DNA of 56,974 nt from Gammaproteobacteria bacterium (GTDB lineage Bacteria > Pseudomonadota > Gammaproteobacteria > Magnimaribacterales > Magnimaribacteraceae), in contig DQKS01000042.1 of NCBI GenBank assembly GCA_015660645.1, positions 1 to 56,974 on the forward strand, in the 5' to 3' direction. The position numbers were made by a program, and so were the translations under genes. Shown here one piece after another: positions 19,853 to 29,579 of the stretch. The notes beneath the pieces are model-generated. The model ran no database searches, had not been told where the DNA came from, and saw only the letters and a program-made list of their open reading frames with translations. Every line of letters starts with the position of its first letter. The first letter of the stretch is position 1.

Positions 19853-20514
19853 TATGAGATTGTTTTACCTTCTTTCAGATCAATCTGATCGTCACATTTA
19901 CTTGCTAATTGAGGATCGTGAGTAACTACTACAAGGGCATTTGAGGTTTCAGCATTTACTTCAAATAATAGATTCGAAACTTTCCCGCCTGTTTTTGGAT
20001 CTAGATTGCCCGTAGGTTCGTCAGCAAATAATAATTTTGCTTCACAAGCAAATGCCCTGGCTATTGCAACTCTTTGTTGCTCTCCTCCTGAGAGCTGCCT
20101 TGGATAATGTTCTAATCTATCTTTTAAGCCAACTCTTTCTAAATATTCCTCAGCAATTTTTTTAGCATTTGATGATAGTTTTAGTTCCGAAGGTAACATT
20201 ACGTTCTCAAGAGCAGTTAATCCAGGGAGAAGTTCAAAGGACTGAAAGACAAAAGCCACGTTGTCTTTCCTAACTTTTGCTCTTTTTTCTTCATCAAGAT
20301 CATGCAATGAATTGCCATTTAAAAATATTTCTCCCGATGTAGCTGTATCCAAGCCAGCTAGCAAACCTAGTAAGGTAGATTTACCTGAACCTGAAGGCCC
20401 AACTATAGCTAGAGATTTTCCTTCTTGCAGTTCTAGATTAATATCGTCGAGAATAACTAGGGTTTGATTACCTGATAGAACTTCTTTTTTAAGATTTCTA
20501 GTTTTTAGTATCAT
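19852..20514 (-). CDS. ybbA: ABC transporter ATP-binding protein (YbbA-type)
   Basis: Walker A GPSGSGKST, signature LSGGEQQRVAIARA, Walker B LLFADEPTGNLD; TAATG overlap with the permease. Confidence 0.93.
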   Translation of the reverse strand: MILKTRNLKKEVLSGNQTLVILDDINLELQEGKSLAIVGPSGSGKSTLLGLLAGLDTATSGEIFLNGNSLHDLDEEKRAKVRKDNVAFVFQSFELLPGLTALENVMLPSELKLSSNAKKIAEEYLERVGLKDRLEHYPRQLSGGEQQRVAIARAFACEAKLLFADEPTGNLDPKTGGKVSNLLFEVNAETSNALVVVTHDPQLASKCDDQIDLKEGKTIS

Positions 20515-20536
20515 CAGAATTCTGCCTCTATTAATT

Positions 20537-20562
20537 AGGTGTGTTACTATAGTATAACACCT
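20537..20562. promoter_or_regulatory. Near-palindromic divergent promoter/operator between ybbA and tesA
   Basis: AGGTGTGTTACTATAGTATAACACCT: outer AGGTGT/ACACCT arms. The centre contains TATAGT on + and TATACT on -, both -10-like. Confidence 0.5.
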
Positions 20563-20582
20563 TATCCATGATGGTTTAAGAT

Positions 20583-21209
20583 ATGATCAAAATTTTTAAC
20601 ATTCAGAAAACGGTATTTCTAATTCTATTAATAAGTTTTTCTGCTCATAATTTCTCTTCAAACGCAGAGCATAGGCTTCTAATATTGGGAGACAGTATCA
20701 GTGCTGGCTACGGAGTAGATGTAAATAAACGTTGGACTAATATTCTTCAAGAGAAGATAAGACCTGCAAATTGGATTATTATAAATGCCAGCGTCTCCGG
20801 CGACACTACAGGGGGAGGCTTGTCTAGAGTTGAATACCTTATAAAGAAGCATCAACCCAATCTTCTACTCCTAGAGCTTGGTGGAAATGACGCGCTTAGG
20901 GGTTACCCGGTTCAAAAAATTAAATCAAATCTAAAAGCAATAGCATCTAAAGCACTAGATCAACATTTAGAAGTTCTTTTAATGCAAATTAAACTCCCAC
21001 CCAATTATGGGAAACGGTATGTGAATGCATTTGAGTCAATTTATGTAGATCTTTCAAAGGAGACGGGTATATCTTATATACCCTTTATGTTAGAAAATAT
21101 TGCTTTAAACAAAGACCTGATGCTTCCGGATGGAATTCATCCTAATTCGAAGGCTCAACCCTATATTGCAGAAGCGTTGTATGAGGATATAAAAGATTTT
21201 TTAAATTAA
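20583..21209 (+). CDS. tesA: GDSL/SGNH arylesterase / thioesterase I
   Basis: LLILGDSISAGYGV, NASVSGDTTGGGLSR, LELGGNDALRG, LPDGIHPN. Confidence 0.93.
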   Translation: MIKIFNIQKTVFLILLISFSAHNFSSNAEHRLLILGDSISAGYGVDVNKRWTNILQEKIRPANWIIINASVSGDTTGGGLSRVEYLIKKHQPNLLLLELGGNDALRGYPVQKIKSNLKAIASKALDQHLEVLLMQIKLPPNYGKRYVNAFESIYVDLSKETGISYIPFMLENIALNKDLMLPDGIHPNSKAQPYIAEALYEDIKDFLN

Positions 21210-21601
21210 TAATTCTCTGTTTTTTCTTTGGTCGAAAGAATTATAAGGCCAGCCATTATTGCTAAGTTCTTTATAAAGTTTTGAAGCTCGTGTCCTTGTG
21301 CAGGGTCGTCTATTAGATTCCAAAAATCGTGAATATAGATATTAATTAATACTGTTAAGGTCGCTAGGATTAAAGAGCTTAGTCTTAAATATTTATTAAG
21401 CATAAGGCTTGAACTAAAAATTACTTGAATAAGGATAGTTAGGGGAAGAGCAATCTCAGCAAGTGGAACATCTTTGGATTCCATTAAGGTAAGGGTATCA
21501 GAATAGTTAAAAATCTTAGTAAGGCCTGGAATAAGAAAATACAAGCCTAATAGAGATCTTCCCAGTATTAAAGAAAATTGATCAAGTTTTATAATATTCA
21601 T
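21206..21601 (-). CDS. DoxX family membrane protein
   Basis: LGRSLLGLYFLIPGLTKIFNY, 4 predicted TMs, C-terminal NFIKNLAIMAGLIIL. Confidence 0.88.
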   Translation of the reverse strand: MNIIKLDQFSLILGRSLLGLYFLIPGLTKIFNYSDTLTLMESKDVPLAEIALPLTILIQVIFSSSLMLNKYLRLSSLILATLTVLINIYIHDFWNLIDDPAQGHELQNFIKNLAIMAGLIILSTKEKTENY

Positions 21602-21694
21602 TATTTTTACTTTTATTTTGGTTTATACAATTGACAAAATTACCACTTTTATCTAGTCCAGAGTAGGATAAAATACAAGAAATGGATCTAACGG

Positions 21695-22468
21695 ATGGAT
21701 AATAAATTAGAAATTGCAAAAGATTGGTTGCCAAGATACACGGGCATGCCATTAGAAGAGTTTGGTCAGAATATACTTTTAACTAATTTCTCTGATTATG
21801 TCGAAAATTTTTCTAACAGGTTTAAGGTTGATATTTATGGTGAAAAAAAACCTATGCAGGCAGCCACAAATAATGATGGCCTGACCATTATTAACTTTGG
21901 TATTGGATCTCCAAATGCTGCAACCATTATGGATTTACTTATAGCTTGTAATCCACATGGAGTTTTATTTCTAGGCAAGTGTGGTGGCTTGAAGAGTACA
22001 AGTGAAATAGGGCATTTTATTCTACCTATAGCAGCCATCAGAGGAGAGGGCACTAGTGATGATTATTATCCGTCGGAGGTTCCTGCACTTCCTTCGTTTA
22101 AACTTCATAAATTTGTATCAGAGAAAGTTATTGAAAAAGGTTATGAATACAGAACAGGGGTTGTTCATACTACTAATAGAAGGGTTTGGGAACACGACAA
22201 ACCTTTTCTTCAGCACCTTAAGGAGACTACTTGTATCGGTATAGATATGGAAACAGCTACAATCTTCATAGTTGGGCACTATAACGAGATATCCAGAGGG
22301 GCTCTTTTGTTGGTCTCAGATGTTCCCGTGGCGCCGGATGGGGTAAAAACTGAAGAGTCCGATAAAGAGGTTACAGAGCAATGGTCGAAGGAGCATTTAG
22401 AGTTAGGAATAAATTCTATGACTGAGATGAGTAAGTCTGGTGAACAAATTCAACATTTTAGGTATTAA
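21695..22468 (+). CDS. amn: AMP nucleosidase, short form
   Basis: Nucleoside phosphorylase fold: FLGKCGGLKSTSEIGHFILPIAAIRGEGTSDDYYP, CIGIDMETATIF, LLLVSDVPVAPDGVKTE. Confidence 0.85.
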   Translation: MDNKLEIAKDWLPRYTGMPLEEFGQNILLTNFSDYVENFSNRFKVDIYGEKKPMQAATNNDGLTIINFGIGSPNAATIMDLLIACNPHGVLFLGKCGGLKSTSEIGHFILPIAAIRGEGTSDDYYPSEVPALPSFKLHKFVSEKVIEKGYEYRTGVVHTTNRRVWEHDKPFLQHLKETTCIGIDMETATIFIVGHYNEISRGALLLVSDVPVAPDGVKTEESDKEVTEQWSKEHLELGINSMTEMSKSGEQIQHFRY

Positions 22469-22555
22469 TTTTATAAAAAATTATATACCTTATTTTTTTG
22501 AATATTAAACTAGTACTTAAATTATCTATCATTAAGGCATAACGGAGTTTGTAAA

Positions 22556-23125
22556 TTGAATTTCTTGTTAAAAGTTTTTAATAATCCATTATTAATTTTT
22601 GTTGTTATAGCAATTGTCTGGTATTCAACACGTGATTTTTTAGCGTTAACTGCTGCGCTTATGGTTTTGGTTACTTTGCAAGTTTTATTAGAAAAGATAG
22701 TTAAAGGCGAAGTAGGTAAAGTTTTGTTTATCTCTTGGTGTTTGTTGATACCTTTAGGATCTTTAACTTTATTATTAAGAGACCCGGTATTTTTACAATG
22801 GAAATTTTCAATTATCCATTGGCTACTCGCATTAATTCTAATAGGGTCTTTATTTCTAAAAGGACCTTTTCTTTTAAAAAGGATGTTTATTTCAATAGGT
22901 CCTGAATTAAAAGGAGTGCCTGAAAAAGCATGGGTTAATGTTACTTATTTTATCGGAGTAAGCTTACTTGTAATTGGGACAATTAATTTATATTTTATTT
23001 ATTTTTCAGATATACCAACCTGGGTTAATTTTAAGCTTTATGGAGTGACTTTATTAAATATTGCAGCAACTTCAAGCGCTTTATTTTATTTATTTTCTAA
23101 AGTTCCTGCCTCAATTGAAAATTAA
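22556..23125 (+). CDS. Septation/YciB-like multi-TM inner membrane protein (TTG start)
   Basis: 189 aa with about 5 TMs; features compatible with the YciB/IspZ family (ALILIGSLFLKGPFLLKRMF, AWVNVTYFIGVSLLVIGTINLYFIY). Confidence 0.6.
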   Translation: MNFLLKVFNNPLLIFVVIAIVWYSTRDFLALTAALMVLVTLQVLLEKIVKGEVGKVLFISWCLLIPLGSLTLLLRDPVFLQWKFSIIHWLLALILIGSLFLKGPFLLKRMFISIGPELKGVPEKAWVNVTYFIGVSLLVIGTINLYFIYFSDIPTWVNFKLYGVTLLNIAATSSALFYLFSKVPASIEN

Positions 23126-23232
23126 TTATTAACACTACAATTGTCTTTATAACAATAATTTGACCATCAAGACTATTTTCGGCATAGTTACTCTACAAAG
23201 ATGGGTCCTGTAAGGATCTTGTTGTTAATCAC

Positions 23233-23259
23233 ACTTCTTAGTATTAATATTTAAGAAGT
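23233..23259 (+). promoter_or_regulatory. Leader hairpin upstream of the second TonB receptor
   Basis: ACTTCTTA-N11-TAAGAAGT followed by TTTT, immediately 5' of the SD and ATG (23275). Confidence 0.45.
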
Positions 23260-23274
23260 TTTTGGGGAGTCGAA

Positions 23275-26262
23275 ATGAATAAGAATTCTATAAACTTTAT
23301 TGTTATTTCTAGTCTAATGGCCTTTTCTTCTTTTAGCTTTGCAGCTGATGAAGAAGAAGAAAAAAGAGGTGGTATTGAAGAAGTAGTGGTTACCGCAGAA
23401 AAGCGTCAGTCAACTGTATCAGATACTTCTATGTCTATCACAGCATTTGATTCTTCTTTGCTTGAAGATCTAGGTATGCAGGGTCCTGATGACTTAATGG
23501 ATCAATTACCAGCAACAACGCGAGATGCTTACGATGTAAGGATTCGTGGCGTGGGAAGGAATTTTAGAGCACTAGGAGGAGACCCCGGTGTCGCAACATA
23601 CTATAACGGCGTTTATTCTCCTGACTTTGGTATTGCTGCATCAGAGAACTATTATTACGACGTTGAAAGGATTGAGGTCCTTCGTGGTCCTCAAGGAACT
23701 CTTTATGGACGTAACTCGATAGGTGGAGCTATTAACTACATTACTAAAGCCCCTAAATTTGATTCAGAAGGTGAGATTAGAACAGTAGTGGGTGATGATG
23801 GAATGCAACAATATTATGCAATGACTTCCGGTCCTCTGACTGATTCATTGGCCTATAGATTTACCGTTGCAGAAATTGAAAGGGATGGAGATCAATACAA
23901 TATAGGAACGGGACCTGATCTTAATTCACTAAACGATTCGAATTATGTTATGACGCTTCTTTGGAATATCAATGAAGATATGTCCTTTCAAATAAGAGCA
24001 AACGACCGAGTTTCTGACAGATTTATTCCTACTGGTTCTCTGATTACTGAAGGTTATGGACCTAATCGAGGAACTAGAAATAGAACCGATGCTGTTTATG
24101 GCATAAGACCAGCAACTGCAACTACCCCAGGTGCTGTAAAATTTGTTCATCCCATCACGGGAGAAGTGGGTTATGGTGCGCCGAGAATACCCGGTGTTCA
24201 CATAACCGGTTTTCCTTATAGATTAAACCCAGGTTATGGCTTAACTGGACCAAGTGTTTTGGGCACAACCATGGTTAATCCGAACAACGATCAAAATTGT
24301 AATTGGCCTCATAACAATTGTGCCAACGCACATACCCGTTTCGATCAAAATGGTCAACAAGTTAAATTTAATTGGGATGTAAATGACACAACAAACATAA
24401 CTTACTTGTATGGATATGTAGATTACGGTTACACGTTTAATAGAGATTTAGACCAATCTCCTAGTGTAATCTCTCAATACAGAGATACTGTTCTAGAAGA
24501 TGTTCACATGACTACTCATGAAATAAACATTAACTGGATGCTTGGAGATAACATAGAAGTTACTTCTGGTCTTTTCATGATGGATGAGAATAGACAACAA
24601 AACTATTCATTGAACAATAACGTGCCAGGAGTTTTAAATGCAGCCAATTATGGAATCATGGATGTCGGATTTGAAAATTTATATCCATATGGGATAGTTA
24701 TGGGAGCTCCCGGAACTACTGTTATGGGAGTGTTGGGTTGGCCTAGTGATGCGTTGACTCCTCACGTTAGGTTAGGACAGGCCCCTCTGGGTACAACTAT
24801 ATCCGGAAGATGGCAAGGAGATTCAACCGGAGCTGTTTATCGTCACACCAATGAAAACCAAACTGATGCTGTGGCTTATTTTACTCAAGCAACTTGGATG
24901 ATAAATGATGAGTTTTCTCTTGTCTTGGGAGCTAGATATGCCGAAGACGAAAAAGAAGCTTTAGAAATACGAGGAGGGTACACGGAGTTATTTGCAGGCC
25001 CTGTGGGCGGTTACCTACCAGCCTTAAACTTATTGATGGGACAACCTTACATACCAATTGGCGGTGCTGTAACTACTACAGCAGCAACGAACGTGGCTAT
25101 GGGTAATGCTGTCTATAATTATGATCCTGCAATGATTGCCTATTTAACTGGATTAGCTGGAGCAGGAATTATTCCAGCCGGTGCCATATATCCTGGTTCA
25201 ATTGATCCAGCTGCCCCTATAACGCCAACTTGCGAATTAGGAGCTTTGGATTGTGCTACGCCTTTGAGAACGGGGCAGGGTATACCTTACAGTTATACCA
25301 GTACTATAGGTGGTGAGGATAGTTGGGATGATACTAACGTTAGGGTAAACGTGGACTACACACCCAATGACAATCAATTATGGTATTTATCTTTTACAAC
25401 AGGCTTTAGATCAGGTGGTTATGCTCTCGGTATTTCTGGTCAAAGAGACGATGCTAGAGATGAATTTGGCATACCAAATGGTACCGGATCAGTTTTAGTT
25501 TCGTACGACCAAGAAAAAGTAGAAGCGGTTGAGCTTGGCTATAAAGGCTTGCATTTAGATGATACTTTGCAGATCTTTGCATCGATTTACCATTATGACT
25601 ACAATGGCTATCAAGATGAAGTGCAACAGTTTGATCCAATTAGAGGAGCTGGGGCAAATTTTGTTGGAAATGCCGATGGTATTACCAACGAAGGTTTTGA
25701 AATAGAAATGAACTACGCTGCTTCAGATAAGTTAACGCTTTCTGGTAACTACAGTCATACACAGACTGAGTATGGTGAAGATACTTTTGTATTGACTATA
25801 GATGATCCAGAGATACCTGTACCTGTTTTTGGAACGTGTACTCAAGGTTATGTTGGATGTGCTACGGATGATATCTCTTTTGTGCAAGACTATATGGTAA
25901 ATATAAAAGGAGGACCTCTAAAGGGTATTCCTGAAACTAAATTTACTTTAAGAGCCACTTACGAGTTAGACACTAAGATAGGTCCAGTATGGTTATGGTT
26001 GAATCATTCTTATACTGGAGAATTCTCTGCTTCTGGAGTTCAGAGGAAACTTGATGAAGTTCCGGCAAGAGAAACTTCAAATTTAAGTGCTTCTTGGTGG
26101 AATAACGAAGGAGATTTATCAGTTAGATTATATATAAATAATTTAATGAATAATAAAAGTATTTATTCATTAAGCACATCTAGTGATGAGCAGAACTATA
26201 GAAAAACTGGTTCCCCATTATCACCAAGACACTACGGAGTTGATATTAGATATAAATTCTAA
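23275..26262 (+). CDS. TonB-dependent receptor (paralog 2)
   Basis: GGIEEVVVTAEKRQ, VERIEVLRGPQGTLYGRNSIGGAINYITKAP; C-terminal RHYGVDIRYKF. Confidence 0.97.
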   Translation: MNKNSINFIVISSLMAFSSFSFAADEEEEKRGGIEEVVVTAEKRQSTVSDTSMSITAFDSSLLEDLGMQGPDDLMDQLPATTRDAYDVRIRGVGRNFRALGGDPGVATYYNGVYSPDFGIAASENYYYDVERIEVLRGPQGTLYGRNSIGGAINYITKAPKFDSEGEIRTVVGDDGMQQYYAMTSGPLTDSLAYRFTVAEIERDGDQYNIGTGPDLNSLNDSNYVMTLLWNINEDMSFQIRANDRVSDRFIPTGSLITEGYGPNRGTRNRTDAVYGIRPATATTPGAVKFVHPITGEVGYGAPRIPGVHITGFPYRLNPGYGLTGPSVLGTTMVNPNNDQNCNWPHNNCANAHTRFDQNGQQVKFNWDVNDTTNITYLYGYVDYGYTFNRDLDQSPSVISQYRDTVLEDVHMTTHEININWMLGDNIEVTSGLFMMDENRQQNYSLNNNVPGVLNAANYGIMDVGFENLYPYGIVMGAPGTTVMGVLGWPSDALTPHVRLGQAPLGTTISGRWQGDSTGAVYRHTNENQTDAVAYFTQATWMINDEFSLVLGARYAEDEKEALEIRGGYTELFAGPVGGYLPALNLLMGQPYIPIGGAVTTTAATNVAMGNAVYNYDPAMIAYLTGLAGAGIIPAGAIYPGSIDPAAPITPTCELGALDCATPLRTGQGIPYSYTSTIGGEDSWDDTNVRVNVDYTPNDNQLWYLSFTTGFRSGGYALGISGQRDDARDEFGIPNGTGSVLVSYDQEKVEAVELGYKGLHLDDTLQIFASIYHYDYNGYQDEVQQFDPIRGAGANFVGNADGITNEGFEIEMNYAASDKLTLSGNYSHTQTEYGEDTFVLTIDDPEIPVPVFGTCTQGYVGCATDDISFVQDYMVNIKGGPLKGIPETKFTLRATYELDTKIGPVWLWLNHSYTGEFSASGVQRKLDEVPARETSNLSASWWNNEGDLSVRLYINNLMNNKSIYSLSTSSDEQNYRKTGSPLSPRHYGVDIRYKF

Positions 26263-26278
26263 GTAGTTAAAAAAGAAG

Positions 26279-26308
26279 AACAGGCCCTCAGTGGCCTGTT
26301 TTTTTTGC
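26279..26308 (+). terminator. Intrinsic terminator after TonB receptor 2
   Basis: AACAGGCC-CTCAGT-GGCCTGTT followed by T-run. Confidence 0.92.
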
Positions 26309-26410
26309 AAGAGTTGTTTCAAGAGAATTAATTTTAAATTACAAAATAAGAACCTTAAGGAGTAATTTAAAGTAGAATTCTAAAAATTTAAAAGACAGCC
26401 CTCAAAGAAT

Positions 26411-27820
26411 ATGGAATTTAAGCGCACAAAAATTATTTGTACCATCGGTCCTTCCACCGAAAGCTTTGCTGTTCTTAAACAAATGCAAAAGGCAGGAATG
26501 AATGTTATTAGGCTGAATATGTCTCATTCTGATCATAAAACTGCTAAAAAAATAATAGACAGAATAAAAAAATTAAATACACAAATCATTAACCCTGTTG
26601 GAATCCTAATGGACACTCAAGGTCCTGAAATTCGAACGGGAGAGACTAATAACATAATTGATTTAAAGCCAGGTGAGATCATAACTTTTACTGTAAGGGA
26701 TGAATCAGATGTGGAATCGACTTCAATACGTGTGCATTACGATGAGCTAATAGATAGTGTAAAAGTAGGAACACTAATATCTTTAGATAATGGTTTGATG
26801 AATTTTAAGGTATTAAATAAAACTGAGAATCAACTTCAATGCAAAGTTATGGATGGCGGTAAATTAGGAAGTAAACGGCATGTAAACTTACCCGGTATTA
26901 GAATTAATCTTCCTTCTATAACTGAAAAAGATAAAACTGACATAGCCTTTGGTTTAAAAGAAGATGTTGACTTTATAGCCTTATCCTTTGTTAGGAATGC
27001 TTCTGATGTAGAGGATCTTAAATCTATTTTAAAAAGTAAATCTAAAAAGATAAAGATTATTTCCAAGATAGAAGACCAAGAAGGTTTATCAAATCTTCAT
27101 GAGATTACACAATGTTCTGACGGGGTTATGGTAGCTAGAGGAGATTTAGGAATTGAAACTGATCTTTCAAATCTACCAAATATACAACGCAAGATTATGT
27201 TTACATGTGCTCGTTACGGGAAACGATCAATCGTCGCAACGCACTTACTAGAATCAATGATCGAAAATCCCACACCCACTAGAGCAGAAGTAACTGATGT
27301 TGCTAATGCTATTTATGAAGGAGCTGATGCAGTCATGCTTTCCGGAGAAACTACTATTGGGAAATACCCATTAGAGTGCGTAAGGTTCATTAAAAGAATA
27401 GCCCATCAAACTGAGAAACATAGAACCCTTGGGTATGAAGATAAGCTTATAGCGTCAACCGATTGGCAACATCTAGGTATAGCTGCTAAAAGCATTGCAC
27501 AATCTATAAAAGCAGACGGGATTATTGCTATTACAAGAAGCGGCAGTACGGCTGAGATTGTCTCTAATGCTAAGCCTTTCAGGACGCCTATATTTGCTTT
27601 TAGTAATAATAGAAAGACTTTAAAACACCTTGCTCTCGCAGGTTCTGTTAATGGTTACTACTCTGCAATGAGCAAAAACCATGAAAAAAATATTTCTTCT
27701 ATTCTAAACTTTCTTAGGAGAGAACTTGAGCCAACAGAACCCATGAAATTTGTAGTTATTTCCGGTTTATTATCTGAAATTTCAGCCGATGCAATTGAAA
27801 TTCGTCATCTAAAGCCATAA
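26411..27820 (+). CDS. pyk: Pyruvate kinase
   Basis: RTKIICTIGPSTES, MDTQGPEIRTG, ISKIEDQEGL, MVARGDLGIE, TRAEVTDVANAIYEGADAVMLSGETTIGKYP. Confidence 0.98.
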   Translation: MEFKRTKIICTIGPSTESFAVLKQMQKAGMNVIRLNMSHSDHKTAKKIIDRIKKLNTQIINPVGILMDTQGPEIRTGETNNIIDLKPGEIITFTVRDESDVESTSIRVHYDELIDSVKVGTLISLDNGLMNFKVLNKTENQLQCKVMDGGKLGSKRHVNLPGIRINLPSITEKDKTDIAFGLKEDVDFIALSFVRNASDVEDLKSILKSKSKKIKIISKIEDQEGLSNLHEITQCSDGVMVARGDLGIETDLSNLPNIQRKIMFTCARYGKRSIVATHLLESMIENPTPTRAEVTDVANAIYEGADAVMLSGETTIGKYPLECVRFIKRIAHQTEKHRTLGYEDKLIASTDWQHLGIAAKSIAQSIKADGIIAITRSGSTAEIVSNAKPFRTPIFAFSNNRKTLKHLALAGSVNGYYSAMSKNHEKNISSILNFLRRELEPTEPMKFVVISGLLSEISADAIEIRHLKP

Positions 27821-27861
27821 TAAGTTAAAGTATTCTTCAATTTTCTTTGTTGGGGATTTTT

Positions 27862-29559
27862 ATGTTTAGATTCTTTTATTATTTTATGAAAGCTTTTCTT
27901 GCAGGCAGTGTTTTTTTTATTTCTTTTTCTATATTTTCTTATAATCCGTTAGAGCCTCTTTTGTGGCCTGATCCGGAATTTAAATCTAAACTTACTTTCT
28001 CTAAATTTACCCATTTCAAAAAACCCATTAGTGCAAAACAATTTCAAGGATCTATTTATGGTTATTTAGAATCTAAACAAACCCCTGCTGAATCTAAATA
28101 TAAGATCCTTAAGGATACTTTAGGGATAAATAAAAATTTTAAGGTATTGTCACAATTACCTAGAATAAAGCTTAAATTTTCCATAGAGAATTCGAAATTC
28201 GTACCGGATTCTCGCTCTTTGCGATCTACGGCAAACTTGTTTTGGGATGTCCAATACGGTGTTGGAGATGTTTGGCATGATGAATTCGGTAATATTAGGT
28301 CTTCTTTCCCTTTCTCTCTTATTCAGAAGAATCAAAATTGCGTCCACAACGGAGTCGTATTATTTGATATGACAGAAGGCGGAGGCATTTCAAATCTTGT
28401 TTATCAGGTAGCGAGTGAAACTTGCTCTTATTTTAAGTTTGATTTAATTGGCTCTTTTGAAGCTTTTATATCAGAAACTGAAAGTTCTAAGCCAATTGAC
28501 GGTATAAGTTATCAGGAATGGAGCCAATCAAATATACCACTAAAATCCATTTCTAAGCTTGGTGAGTCTTCTAAATATTTGGGGTCTGCTAAGGAAGTTA
28601 CTCCAGAGAATATGACGATTTATGGTTTCTACGACGGAGAGTTTCACTATAGAGGTGGGTGTTTGACCAGGAAAGGTAGATACCCTTATTGTAGCGAATT
28701 ATTGGTTCCTTCATTTTCTATTGCTAAATCTATCTTTGCATCAAATGCCATGAGCTTATTAGAAATTGACTTCCCAGGTGTTAAGGATTCATTTATAAGT
28801 GACTACGTCCCAGAATGCTCTGCAAAGAAGTGGAGGGGAGTTACTTTTGAAAATATGTTAGATATGGCTACGGGACAATATCAATACGAGAAGTTTTACA
28901 GTGAAGATTGGTATTTAAGTAAAGAAGGATTTTCAAAACTCTATAAACATAAAGATAAAATCAATTTTTCTTGTAAGGTTTTCAAGAAAAAAACTATACC
29001 TGGAAAAAAGTTCTCGTATCACTCTTCTGATACTTATATTTTAGGAACTGCTTTAAATAACTTTTACAAGACGAAGGCAGATCCAACAGGAGATATTTAC
29101 TATAATTTATTAGTTCCCCTTTGGAAGTCTTTAGGTCTAAGCGATTCGCTTCATGAAGTTACAAGAAGCATAGACGAGATGAGACAACCTTACGCTGAGA
29201 TGGGTATGTTTTTACTTTCAGATGATGTGGTTAAGCTAGGCAAGTATTTTTTAGGTAAGAAAAAAGAAGTACAGCAAGGTATCCTTTTTAATGCTCTACA
29301 AAAAAACAGTGATAATCATGGGCTTGTCGCCATTAAAAATGTGCTCTATTACAACAAGGGGTTTTGGGCCAAGAAATTTTCAGGCAAACAATTTGGATGC
29401 CCTTCGGATTTATGGATACCTTTTATGTCAGGTTTTGGTGGAATCACTATAGTTTTACTGCCTAATGACACTGTTTATTATTACTTTAGTGATGGCGATG
29501 AATTTGAATGGGATAAAGCAGTTAAATTTGCAAATGACCTGAAGCCTTTTTGTTCTTAA
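27862..29559 (+). CDS. Serine hydrolase, beta-lactamase class C / penicillin-binding-like
   Basis: SxxK motif in LLVPSFSIAKSIFAS; YHSSDTYILG in the YxN-like position; N-terminal TM. ATG at 27862 preferred. Confidence 0.75.
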   Translation: MFRFFYYFMKAFLAGSVFFISFSIFSYNPLEPLLWPDPEFKSKLTFSKFTHFKKPISAKQFQGSIYGYLESKQTPAESKYKILKDTLGINKNFKVLSQLPRIKLKFSIENSKFVPDSRSLRSTANLFWDVQYGVGDVWHDEFGNIRSSFPFSLIQKNQNCVHNGVVLFDMTEGGGISNLVYQVASETCSYFKFDLIGSFEAFISETESSKPIDGISYQEWSQSNIPLKSISKLGESSKYLGSAKEVTPENMTIYGFYDGEFHYRGGCLTRKGRYPYCSELLVPSFSIAKSIFASNAMSLLEIDFPGVKDSFISDYVPECSAKKWRGVTFENMLDMATGQYQYEKFYSEDWYLSKEGFSKLYKHKDKINFSCKVFKKKTIPGKKFSYHSSDTYILGTALNNFYKTKADPTGDIYYNLLVPLWKSLGLSDSLHEVTRSIDEMRQPYAEMGMFLLSDDVVKLGKYFLGKKKEVQQGILFNALQKNSDNHGLVAIKNVLYYNKGFWAKKFSGKQFGCPSDLWIPFMSGFGGITIVLLPNDTVYYYFSDGDEFEWDKAVKFANDLKPFCS

Positions 29560-29579
29560 CTTTATGATACAGTCTTAAT

